From assembly GCA_037447605.1 (NCBI GenBank), contig CM074811.1:1827179-1891178 (forward strand): a DNA stretch of 64,000 nt, in the 5' to 3' direction. The notes below the pieces were generated by a model. It was given only the letters and a program-made list of their open reading frames with translations. It had not been told where the DNA came from and did no database searches. This document shows, in pieces, positions 11,374-22,863 of this stretch; the stretch's first letter is position 1; every line of letters begins with the position of its first letter. The position numbers and the translations under genes were made by a program. Source of the DNA: Zygnema circumcarinatum. Lineage: Eukaryota > Streptophyta > Zygnematophyceae > Zygnematales > Zygnemataceae.

Positions 11374-12666
11374 ATGTCTCCATCGGGGCGAAGCATCAGT
11401 TGGTTTCAACATGTGTCACTCTTTTGTATAGCTACAATTTTGTCGAACGGCTTTGTTTTCATTTCCGTTGAGGGTGCATCAGCCCCAAGTCCTGGGCCAG
11501 CCCCAGCCCCAGCCCCAGTCCATCCAGCTGCAGGTCCAAGTCCAAGGAATCCTCCGGCTCCAAGTCCAGGTCCAAGTAATTCTCCAGCTTCAGCTCCAGG
11601 TCCAGCTGCATCTCCCGCTCCAGTCCCAGCTCAAGGTCCTGCAAATACTCCAACCCCAGCTCCGGCGCCAGGCTATAGCGACTCTCCTCCCGCCCCTGAT
11701 CTTGGCCAAGGGAACACCAATATCGACGGTACATACTCACCCCCTTCACCAGAGGAGAACAAAAAAGATGGTGGACTCAACTCCGGCGGGATCATCGGTA
11801 TAATCATTGGTAAGGGCATTTGTTCTTTTAACCACAAAAGCATAGTTCTTGCACTTTGCAAATGTCTGCAACAAGGGCCGCTATCTTGCTATGCCCGTTT
11901 TATGAGAGTGAGTCTTGGTATGTTTGGTTTCGGGAACTTTGGAGAAGCAGTGTCTAGGAACTGGCAGACTCGTGATGTAACTGGCTGAGGATTACAGTCA
12001 AACCCTTTATTTTGTTTTGCAACTGCGAAGCTACTGTTAAGGCATTGCAGACTTACGTATGTGATTTACATTGTAAGGCACAGAACGAATTTGGCCTTCA
12101 CTCCGCAGAAGGGGGTGCATCAGCTGACTGCTGCCTGCCAAGCCTTCACTGTGCAGTTGTCGTCATTGGATTTTTGGTGGTTGCTGGATGCATCTGGGTT
12201 TGCCTGAAGCGGCAGAGCAACATCAACCGAGCCAAGTATGGAAACACAGGGTGAGTCTTTCTGTGCTTGTCAACACAAGAAGATCGCACTTCCTAGAGCT
12301 TCACTTAAAGCTGAAGTTTTTTTTTACTGTGTCAAAAAGACGTGATTCCTGTCTTGAAGAAGAAAGTGAGAGGAGGGCAGGGAGATTTATGGCTGTGGTG
12401 ACTCGGATTGATAGGGTTACTCTGCTTTTATGTTCCCTGTTATGCAATGCATGAGCAGTTTAGAGTTGTTGTAGCCGTGATACAAGTTTGGATTGCGTAT
12501 TTTCAAACCAAGAGCTATCTACCTGAAGATTGTAGACTATTAGCGCACCTTTCTAAAAAATGCTAACGAGGGCCTTCAGCGACCCTCTTGTTAGTTAGCG
12601 TAGACTGAGGAGGTTGGGTTGGGTCGTGTGTGCAGAGCTGGACATGGATCAGTTGAGGTGTTTTAG
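11374..12666 (+). CDS. Pro/Ala/Ser-rich single-pass membrane protein, AGP-like
   Basis: This model gives a 186-residue protein from exons 11374-11809, 12157-12250 and 12636-12666. The first 35 residues or so form a signal peptide (hydrophobic core HVSLFCIATILSNGFVF). Residues about 37-110 are dominated by APSPGP, PAPAP and SPAPVP dipeptide-type motifs, the pattern that in plants directs proline hydroxylation and arabinogalactan addition. After an acidic and basic spacer, a transmembrane helix (SGGIIGIIIGVVVIGFLVV, split by intron 1) leads to a short basic tail (CLKRQSNINRAKYG). It would be a cell-surface glycoprotein anchored in the plasma membrane. The third exon is the least certain; it was chosen because frame and splice sites agree. 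No catalytic domain is visible. Confidence 0.6.
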
Positions 12667-13924
12667 ATCAAGGCGCTCGCCTGATTCTTCCATGCATTAT
12701 GGTCCTCCCCTCGTGGACCCATACATACGTGGGGGAGCCAGGTAGAGAAGCAAAGCCTGTCCTACGTCCTCTGCAGCTTCAGTCCGTTCTGGTTAACCCC
12801 ATTACAGTTGACCACGTTGGCTCGGCAGCAGACACGGAGCTAATGCACATACAGTTTTGCCGTTGAAAATCCTACCAATTCTTTTTTGAGGTGTAGCTTT
12901 TCCGCTGTTGTAGTGTTTCAGCCTTAACTTCACAGAAGGAATAATCAGGTCGTGTGCAGTCCAGGGATGAGATAACCTCCACAAGTCGAGATTGTTATTC
13001 TTTTGTTTTTAAATTTATCTTCTCCTGCCCGGATTGCCTTCAGTCTGTGACAGATTGTATGCAGTGACAGAGACGCAACTATGTGAGCAGGACGAGCATG
13101 TGGGTCAAGACCAGACTGGACGTAACCGGAACAACTTCGAATTGCTGTTTGACATCGCAGTGCCAATTTGTGCTCTACGGGCACAGGTCGGCTCATAACC
13201 TAGTGAGGCCATATGGGCCGTTCTCCATTAGCGGCTTACCGATTAACGATCCTTACAACAACTGTAATCCTTACTGGCGTTCACAATGAGATGCCTTCCA
13301 GTAGCCGGACAACGTCATCCAACGAACTCTCCCCCACGACTCTGGTCCCATGTTATCATGTTTCTTCAGATGGGTGCCGCTCATTCGTTAGCGTGAAAAT
13401 TGCAGCACCCGACATTCCCCCGAAGGATGGCTGGGCGTTTGTAAACTTGTAAAGTCACATAGGGGACCGAAAACAGTACAACCTTAGCAAAAATAAGGTC
13501 AATCGAAACCTCAGATTTGTGATGCTCTAGAATACAACGGCCCCATGTGCAAGACAGCACCTACCACTGCAGGGGACTGCCCTGTTTCCAAAATGAGATT
13601 CTGCCAGTCGTTAGAGTCTCTCTAACAAAAGGTTCTATGTGGATACTAGCGTCGCATGTATGTTCTATGTACGCCTCACCAAGTGTGATTCAAAGCCAAA
13701 GCTCCAAATAGGACACTGTCAAGCCCCCAATGCATGCGGCGAGTCGGCCACAGACAGGCAGCCTCCCGTGAAGCAGCGCAGCCCTAGGACAAAGCTGCGC
13801 CTGTCCCCAGTTCAAGTGCTGCCATTCAAACGGGGAACCCGCCCTCGTCCGGGGAACAGCCTGACTGCCGTCCACTTCCTTCCAAAAATGTCCGGAGCAT
13901 CAAAACGGAACTGTTCCACATGGG
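12667..13924. other. Convergent intergenic region
   Basis: This stretch lies between the 3' ends of the Pro-rich protein gene (+) and DENR (-). It should contain both 3' UTRs. Frames seen here are short and match nothing I recognise. Confidence 0.5.
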
Positions 13925-16900
13925 CTACTCTAAAGCGGACACTCTCTTGCCGTCTTCGATAAAGAAAATAGCATTTTCTGGTACCTGCAGAGCCCCGCGC
14001 GCAGAAAGATTGGAAAGAGTACCAGCCAACATCAGTTCGTGCGTATACAGAAGACGGCCTTGAAACGCAGTTCAAGCAGCAAGGCCCTCGTCAGCAGCCG
14101 CCATTCCACGGCAAGCTCCAACTACTTCAGCTGCAAGAAAGGCAGAAGCAGTCGATCTCTCCTCCCTAAATCCTTTAGTCTTCCAACTAAATTATGTTCA
14201 TCGATACACACATTAGCGCATGTATGAAGGCTACCATGGTTGAGAGCCCTCACCTGTGGCCATGTTTGCGTGATGAATTCAGCACAATCATACATGATGT
14301 CACCCTGTACGTCAATCTGCTCCTTCTCAGTGGGACCCTGCGATTGTACAACTCCCAATCCACTAAGTCAGACCACCAATTACCGCAAGCTTGGGTGGAC
14401 GCGCATTGAAGAGCTCACATATTTTACTCTCAACACCTTACGGTGAACTGTTCACTTAACGAAAATGCGGTAAAGTCGACAGCGCCAATCTTGTCCCTTG
14501 CAGTCAGGTGGACTTCCTCAGGAATCAGAGAATAATCAACCCATTTTTCGTAAGTGGGTTCAACAAACACACTATCACAGACAAATCCCAATTTAAAAAA
14601 AGTCGTTTCTGAAATCACAGTTGACTGGGAGAGTTTACACCTTGACGACAGAAGCTCCACTCGCAAATTTTTTGCCAAACTTTTTCGAAGCCTCACTCAG
14701 CTTGATATCTGCAAACCGCTCCTTTAGTAGCTTTACGACTACTACATTCAAATCTACCACAAGTAACAGCTTAGAAGAGAAAGAAGAGCAATCTATACTC
14801 TTTGCATAAATTCAAAACTGGAACATATTTGATTGCATTTTAGCGTCATACTCAAGACCGTAAACTTCTAAATTAGGTTGATTTTGGGGTGCAGCACTGA
14901 AACCTTTACGTGAATTTTCCGTCGAGAAATTGGCATGTCAAACTCCTAACGGATTTCACAAACTGCTGGGCAAGTTGAGAGCGGCATGCCAAGCTTAGGA
15001 AACCTCCTAACAACGAAGACCTTGAAACTATTACAACTATCTGCTTAAGCTTGATATCTTGCCCAACAGCAGAGTGGACCCACCCATGACAAACGGGCTT
15101 CTGATGGTGAGCTTCTTACCGAAAAGCTCAAGACCTTTGATAATAGTGATGGCTTTCCTCTTATTACGTGTGACTTTCTCGACTAAAACTGCCGGCTTTT
15201 CCTGGACGGAGGACAATCCACCAAACAAGTAAATATTCAGACCACCACAAGGGGGTTATCCCTTCCCTCCCTATTGCTGGCCATTGATTAGAGGCGATTT
15301 ATTTGTTTTCTCTGCCTTTTGGCCATACGTTAACCGCTAAGAGTTTCACTACTATTGTTACGTGGCATTGGATTTTCACTACAGGGGCTCCTCAATGGCG
15401 CAAACCCATAACTTAATGCTCAGTGAACCATTTGAGGCCTGAAACAATTAAATACTTTCTATATGTTGATGGTGGAAAAGAAAAGTTACCTTCTTCTTAA
15501 CTTTGCCCCCAGGAAGCTTCTTAACCTCGTCAGCTCCTCCACTGGTGCTTGCTGCAGAAGTATTCGCCCCAAAACCCAAGCTACAAAGTTACATTGTCCT
15601 AAGGCGGAGGATCGCCAATCCTCCCAGTACGGAAATCACCACCAAGCAGGCTTGACATGGTTAACAAGGTGAACCTACTACACCTCCACAGCTCTACAAG
15701 AAGCACTTCCGACAGAATGCTTGTACCAATTGGGCTTCCCATTGGCCCATTGGCCAATTGACAAGGACAAGTCTCCATCGGCCAATTGCAAATAACACTC
15801 GTTTAAGAGAACATTGTGCCTACAGCCATATCTGGAACAAAACACGTACGCGAGAGGAGATGTGCATTCCCATGGTCGTCAGTTACTACATGGCAAAACT
15901 ATCCTCATGGACGGATGCTAACTTGGCTTAATGACAGCTGGCATGTTCCTTGAAAATCCATTTCTTCTCAAAAGGAGTCAAAGGCGATCAGCAATGGCCC
16001 TGAGTAAGCTAACCGAATAGTCAGATGACTGTTGTGAGGAGACCTTGAAATATGCATGTCCACGTAGATTTCAACTCTGTTCCTTTTCCTGTCTGCACTC
16101 TAAAAAATGGAGCAGTGTCTGGAACAGCATCCAGAATTTTGAAATAAAGACCGAAACGTCTGTATATGGAAGGGTTTGAAACAAACTTCATATTATTCTA
16201 TACGCAGGATTGAGAGGTACGTCGGTCAGAGGGTGGCACAGTTACATTGCTAAGATCTAACCTGAGGTGCTTATTATACGCTATCCAATCAGTTGCTGGT
16301 CTTTCATTGCACACAGTTGCAACCAGTACAAGTAAAGCTTCCACAGGTTTCCTGGCTTCCTCCTTCCGCTCACCTTTCGTTTAAATGCTGTCAGTCGCAA
16401 GCTTAAAAATGGTCCGTTGTAGTTATTTGTGGAAGAATGTTGACAATCTGAACTAACATTCCATTCAAGAACAAAGCATTATGCAGTGGTTGCTACCTGA
16501 CTTTCCGGGAATTTCTGCACCTGCTGCAGAAACGCCAAGCCCTTCCAGCTGCTCAGCCTTATCAGCCGCCTCTATGAAACTTGCACCAACCCAAAAGCCA
16601 GCAAAGCCAATTGTGTACGAATCAATAAACGTTCAGAATGCACGATATTGACATAACATGCCGTCAGACACGTCTATGGCAAGTAAAACAGCAGAATTAT
16701 CTTCCTCGTTCTCTTGTATGCCATCCATGGCCTTAGTTCCCCCCGCCCTTACAGATTCGAAGGAATATTGAAGGGGAGAAATAAAAAATACCTCGGTCAA
16801 GCTCAGGATACAGTCCGGGAACGTTCTCCATCAGCCATGGCTTGCACTTGTTGAAGTCAGGTCCAAACTCGCAGTACTCGGGAGGTAATCCACAGACTGA

Positions 16901-17389
16901 GAGAAAGGAAGATTGCAGCAACGTAGACTCGTTTCAACAAAACATCCAAAAAGTAAGGATGCAGTCTTTGGTGATCCATATCATACATAATGAGGTCTAT
17001 GGCATTCTGCAAGAAAGAGGCAGCATGCTGAGAGCCTGCAGAAGCTCATCTTGCGGCGTGCTTTCACAGGAACGAGGCTATGAACTATTCAGATTGTTCC
17101 GACTAAGGCTACGTTCTCTTTCTGTACTGTGTTCACCACTCCTTCCAAAGCTCCGGGAGCGTCACTTAGACCAACATCCTTTAAAAGGCCAAAAAGAGCT
17201 CCGATTGGCAAAAAAAACTTAAAACAAGTTAGCTAGTCTGTAGGCTGAGCAGCAGCAGTGAACAGTGTAGAAGAAAAACTGTGTGCTTCGAATTCTAAGT
17301 AATAGAATGCGACTTTCCAAAGCGTCCACGACAGAGATGAAAGGCGTACCTTCACAGTAAAGAACAGTTTTGGGCTCAAGTTCCGCCAT
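13925..17389 (-). CDS. DENR: Density-regulated protein (DENR), translation factor
   Basis: This is the MCTS1-partner DENR, which acts on 40S ribosomes in re-initiation and in recycling of tRNA and 40S subunits. The protein has 199 residues, close to the family's usual 198 or so. Exons on the - strand: 17389-17350, 16896-16792, 16571-16502, 15580-15490, 15201-15120, 14708-14641, 14337-14254, 13984-13925, totalling exactly 600 bases. The N-terminus has the conserved Cys pattern YCEVCGLPPEYCEFGPDF (Cys12, 15, 22). A variable Lys-rich linker follows, then a SUI1/eIF1 domain (about residues 103-195) with VEKVTRNKRKAITIIKGLE and GPTEKEQIDVQGDI. The donor of intron 3 is weak (GTCAGG) and was picked by frame; GTAGCA five bases on is the alternative. 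It diverges from the phosphatase gene at 18446. Confidence 0.92.
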
Positions 17390-18445
17390 GAACGGTGGTG
17401 ACTTCTACACGCAGCCTGGCAGGGAGGCCGCACACAGGTTCCTCCGCCTGAGCCGCCTTGGCCTCGTTCCCATGCGAGGAAAGCTATGCTCAGCGGCGAG
17501 CCACGTGGCAGCAGCAGCAGCAGCAGCAACAGGAGGAGGGAAGAGAAGCAAGACGAGGACGAGGACGAGCCGCTCCGAGACGCGCACGCGCCCGCACACT
17601 GCACCCGCTTCCTTCCGGGCTTTGCAGGACCTCGCCTCGCCTCAGGCCTGCCTGCCTGCGTGCGTGCCTCGTCTGCTTGCTGCTGCTGCTGCCGGGCGGG
17701 AGGGCGCGGTGGGGGGGTTCTTCAGTTGAGGCACGCCCAGGCCCAGGCCTGCACCCTGCACTGCAGCACCAGGCATGGGGCCATGGGGCCATAAGTCCAT
17801 GGGTCCTGGGACTATCACCATGTGGCCTGTGCCCTAACATACATACATACAACGCATACATACATACATACAACACATACATACATACATACATACATAC
17901 ATACATACATACATACATACATACAACGCACATACATACATACAACGCGCATACATACATACATACATACATACATACATACATACATACATACATACAT
18001 ACATACATACAACGCACATACATACATACAACGCGCATACATACATACAACGCATACATACATACATACATACATCCATCGTCGTTGGCTCTCGCGCCTC
18101 TCGTCGGCCCAGCCTGCCGGCAGCAGCAGCCGCCTCCAGTCTCCGAAATTAACTGTGGGAAATCTATGCTGACGTGGCTCGTGCCGATTGGCTGCCTGGC
18201 CTGTCTTGGCCCGGCCTGGTTTGGCCCGCCACGATGGTCGGTCGAGCAGGCCGGCCCCATCCGAATGGGGATATGTCCGCCTGCAAGGTCAAGGCCGGGG
18301 TTGGGGCCAATGGGCGCTGCGCACGTGGCAGGGCAGGCTCGCGCGAGCCGCCGCGTGGCCACAGTCCGCCAGCGCCAGCGCCGCGCGGTTGCTTGCTGGT
18401 TTGCTTGGAGGGGCGGGGACGGCGAGGGGGGTGAGGGGAGGCGCC
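17390..18445. promoter_or_regulatory. Shared promoter region of DENR and purple acid phosphatase
   Basis: The two start codons are 1,056 bases apart on opposite strands, so this region must contain both promoters. It is GC-rich and CpG-rich at both ends, with CAG-type triplet runs near 17510-17530 and the tetranucleotide microsatellite in the middle. Long open frames across it on both strands are an effect of composition and of the repeat. Confidence 0.6.
17836..18074. repeat. (ATAC)n microsatellite with AACGC interruptions
   Basis: About 240 bases of ACATACATAC on the + strand are broken several times by AACGC or AACAC units, which themselves recur at similar distances. This higher-order pattern suggests growth by block duplication as well as by slippage. 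It encodes nothing; frames across it give only IHTY or MYVC repeats. Confidence 0.95.
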
Positions 18446-19573
18446 ATGGCGACTGCGCTGACGGGCCCCGCGGCCGCGCCCGTACTACGGTCCACCGCCC
18501 GCCACGTGCCGCCATTGCGCCGCGCCGCGTGGCTCCCTCTGCGACCCATCCCTGCACGTCCGTTGTGGCCACTGCTTCGTTCCTCCGCGACCAACCTCCG
18601 CGCGCCTGAGGAAGAAGGCGGCGCCATGGCCGCGGGGCCGAGGTGTATGCTGCACGGGGAGAGGCAGCAGAGGGGCGGCGTGGAGGCAGTGGTGAAGGGG
18701 ATATGTTGCTCACTTCTCATGGTGGCTCTCGGCCTGCAATCCGCGGCCGCCATGGACTCCGAAAGAGAGCTGGCGGAGCTTTTCAGGGCGCCGGAGGATG
18801 TAGCTGAAGTGGAGCTCTTTGTACGGGCGGAGCGGCGTCCGGACCTGCCTATGATTAAGGCAGTCACGGACGATGCTTACCCTGATCAAGTCGGCCAACG
18901 CTTCTCTTTCCAATAAGCGATGCTACTTTGATTGTGGATTCATGAATCGATAATGATATTGACAATGGAATGCTCCTGCAAGCACTTCGTTAGGATGTTG
19001 TGCTATGTATGAATCAACAGCCTGACCTTTCCAAAACGTTGAACTTGATTTCAAGCGGGAACTAAAGATTGAGAAGGGAAAGAGAGAGAGCGCGAACGCG
19101 AGAGGGAGAAAGGAGTCGGGAGAGGGCAGTAGAGAGTCAGAGAAGGAGGCTGAAAGCAGTGGTAGTATCGGGTGAATGAGAGTTGCAGGCATAGAAAGGT
19201 GCATGCATGCTAGTGAAAGCCTCGACGATAAAGTCCGATTCATGTCCAGTCTCGTTAACGAAATTGTCCGAAACACATGTTGGAAGAATGTTGGATATTT
19301 GAAACCTTAGGCAGAGAGTTCATTTGCCCAGTTGGAAAGTTTATCAGCCCAGGTTCCACTACCTGCAGCGGCTATCTCGTTCAACCTAAGACCTCCTTGT
19401 TGCCAACCTCACAACCTTCCCTCAAAGAATAGATGAAAGAGGTCAAGGAAATGGCGATTAGTCAAAGCCTGAGAACAAAATCAGGTTGATTCTTTAGGAC
19501 GGATGGCTGAGACTGCCAGTCTTCCTTTATAAAGCTGACATTTTTCCAAATACCAATAGTCCGCACTGCACCT

Positions 19574-19637
<64 letters not shown>

Positions 19638-22600
19638 GCACTTTTTTTTTTCTCTATTAAAATGCTGGTGACCTCGCCTATGCCTACATTTGTCACTTTT
19701 GCATAACCATCCTATGGCAAGCGGCGTTTCAGTTGAGGGGAATGCAGTCGCTGTCTATTTCGATGTTTTGTGTCTGAAAAAGATTATTACAAGGGACATT
19801 GATGAGTCGTCGCTTCGTTGCTTCGCTATTGCAGAAAACTATGTCGAGTCTACAGTATTGTATCTGTTATGGCTGACATCCAACATTTCTCATTTGGCAG
19901 GTGCATGTAAGCCTTGCGGGCCCAAACCGCGTGAGGATATCGTGGGTAACTCAGGACGAGTCAGCTCCCTCCCTTGTGGAGTATGGGACTGCGCCAGATA
20001 GCTATGACAGGGAAGCTGTTGGAGAGAGCTTCTCGTATCGCTATCTGACGTACAGGTTAGCTGCAGCAGCTGATGGGGGAGGGAGAGGGAGTCTCTTTTT
20101 GTTTTTGGTGTTGGTAGAAGTGGGTGGATATACTCGTCAACTTTCGACTAATTACAGACGACACTTTTCTCACGTCTTGTAACTGTGTTTCTAAGGGCTT
20201 TCCTGACTTCGTTCCAATTCATTTTGGTCGGTTGATATCATTATCTGCTTTGAGTCCATTAGATTCGAAGTATATTAGAAATGCCGATCATACGTCCGAT
20301 CCCAGGATATCTAGGCACCAAAGACAAGGCCTGAATGGGTAGTCCTTTGATTATGCATTTTATTTATCTGACTGTATAGACAACTGGTTTAGGTTAACCG
20401 TTAAACCCTTTTCCTGCCTATTGCATTGGCTACTTTCATAAAGCATAATGACTTCCTATTTTATGGGACTGTCCATGTCTTCCCTTGGTTTTACTGTGAG
20501 CTAACCTTGCATCATCCAATAATTTAAGAGTGATGAAGTTAGGAGTTGAATGACACAGCAAAGTTCACCGGTTAGTGAATATGCTTATTCCATCGTGATT
20601 GCGGAGTGTGAGTACATCATTACTGTAGTGTATGCCGTCTGTATCAAAAACGGTACGAAAATGCTGTCCCTTGGAAGTCAACGTCCTGTCATTGTCAGGA
20701 AAATGAAGAGTCTGACAGCTTAGTATGTCGTCTGGAACTTTCATTACATCTACCATCACACACCATGACTTAAGTGCCCCTGTCGCCGTTGTGGGTCTTG
20801 CTGTGGAAACAGTTCTGGACAAATTCATCATGCCGTGTTGGGGAGTGATACTCCACTGGGAAACGACACGGTTTACTACTACCGCTGTGGAGGAACGGGG
20901 CCACAATTTTCATTCAAGACTCCGCCAGCTCTTGGTCCCGACACTCCCATCAAAATCCACCTTGTTGGTATGCAAAGGAAACCACCCTTTGAACACCATA
21001 AGCGTTTATTACTGGAAGGCCAGTCGGAAACAGACCGACACCTGAAACCTGAAAGAACATGAAAGCCGTGTGGGGCTGTGAATCAAGTGTACGCATTCAC
21101 TCTCACAAGTTAAATTGACGAAACCGCAGTCCTCTCCTCAGACTGAGAGTACAGTATTCTGGGAGTTGCAGGCGACCTGGGCCAAACAGGGTGGTCTGTT
21201 TCTACTCTGGAACATATGAAGCAGAGGGAGCACGACCTTGTCATTCTTGCTGGTGACCTTTCATATGCTGACAGGTTAGTCCTTGTAGTGTTCGCTTCCA
21301 CCCATTGAAGCCATGTCCTATTGCTCCCTGCCCTTCTCCTAGCGCAGGTTTTGACCGCAGGATGAGAGCTCATGTGCAGGTATCAACCAAGATGGGACAC
21401 ATGGGGGCGTCTGATTGAGCCTCTAGCAAGCACACGGCCATGGATGGTGGTGGAGGGCAACCATGAGATAGAGAGCGTGTGGGGCTTGGAACCCCCCTTC
21501 TTGGCCTACAATACTAGGTGGCCTATGCCGCACGACGAGAGCGGCTCTTCGTCCAACTTGTTCTACTCCTTTGAGACAGCCAATGCACACTTCATCATGC
21601 TTGGCTCTTATGCAGACTACTCGCCGGGATCGGAGCAGTATAAGTGGCTACAAGTAAGTAGTGAGCTGGACGGAAAGAATGCGTTAAGCATTTGAATGCA
21701 ATTGGTGGCCCTTTATACGACACGTGATTGCTCCTGATTAGTTAAGAAATATGAAGTGGACGATAGGCACTGAAGCACAGTCATATCATCATCAGGAGAA
21801 TGGAAAATGTCCTTTAAGTGTCAAAGGGCTTAAAGATTTCTTTTGAGCATAAGGGTTCCGTCTATGGGTGAGGGTCTGCAGACTGACTTAGCGAAGGTGG
21901 ACCGCAAGCGCACTCCCTGGCTGATAGCAGTCCAGCATGCTCCGTGGTACAATAGCAACTCTGCACATCAGCATGAAGCCGACGGCATGATGGGAGCGAT
22001 GGAAGACCTTCTGTATGCAGCGAAAGTGGACTTCTTATTTTCTGGCCACGTGCATGCATACGAGAGATCGGTGAGCCGCACGCCTTTCATATTTGGAGAA
22101 GTATGTATGTAGGCGTTGGTGCTGGGTCTTCGTCTCAATGCAAAAACGAGAGCTGTTTCCACTAGTTCACCAATCGAAATGACTGAGATAGTGAATTTCT
22201 GACCTGAAAGGCAAGAACTCATCGTCCTTGTCATCTGTGAAAAGAGGCATCTTTCTTTTCTTCTTCTGGCGAGCTTACACTTAACGCTGTTTGCAGTCGA
22301 GAGCATATAAAGGAGCGAGCAATCCGTGTGGTATAGTGCACATCACCATTGGCGACGGGGGCAACCGGGAAGGGCTGGCATCGAGGTGAGCACTACTAAC
22401 AAGCAGCATGCAAGCACGAAAATGGTTCGGTGGCGTAGCTTCTACTGCTGAAAGATGCTTGAGCACAGTCTTCTCAATTCCCACATCGCATGATCATTCA
22501 TTCTCAAGGGGAGCTTTGCTGTGCTTTAGCGGCCAAGAGGTGCTAAACTCCCTTGGGAGCTTCCGAACGAAGCCTGGGGTTGTTTTTTGGGGGATCGCTG

Positions 22601-22863
22601 TTTCCTTCAATTCTTAAATGCCATGGGCCTCCCATGGGCCCCCCAGGTACATTGATCCGAAGCCGGAGTGGTCCGTGATGCGAGAAGCGAGTTTTGGACA
22701 TGGCGAGCTGGAGCTTCTGAATGGCACCACAGCCATGTGGTCATGGCACCGCAATCAGGACGACGTGGCAGTCGTCGCGGACGAGACCTGGGTGCAGTCG
22801 CTGGGAGATCCCAACCACGTCTGTTCCAGACCAGACGAGTCTGCCCAGCCGCTTGTGGATTGA
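18446..22863 (+). CDS. Purple acid phosphatase (plant PAP18-like)
   Basis: This is a binuclear metallophosphoesterase of the plant purple acid phosphatase family, secreted or vacuolar, which releases phosphate from esters. Exons: 18446-18889, 19901-20055, 20813-20967, 21166-21274, 21380-21653, 21882-22070, 22297-22385, 22647-22863, giving 543 residues with no frame conflict. All five ligand blocks are present: GDLG (about 255), GDLSYAD (about 281-287), GNHE (about 314), QHAPWY (His about 398) and GHVHAYER (about 434-441). The fibronectin-like domain begins at VHVSLAGPN. A second in-frame ATG at 18626 puts a normal signal peptide (CCSLLMVALGLQSAAA) nearer the terminus; the upstream ATG would add 60 Arg/Pro-rich residues. 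Intron 1 has an unusual donor (GTCGGC), and intron 3 ends in a weak acceptor. It diverges from DENR. Confidence 0.93.
19576..19633. repeat. (CT)n microsatellite in phosphatase intron 1
   Basis: A pure CT dinucleotide run of nearly 60 bases lies within the first intron of the purple acid phosphatase gene, about 270 bases before the acceptor. Confidence 0.95.

Noticed and set aside
17458-18713. Very long open frames on both strands (383 and 407 codons) over the DENR/PAP intergenic region
   Set aside because: They are made by the ATAC repeat, which has no stop codon in several frames, and by GC-rich flanks; the proteins are only IHTY or MYVC repeats and Arg/Pro-rich filler, and they overlap the real PAP exon in another frame.
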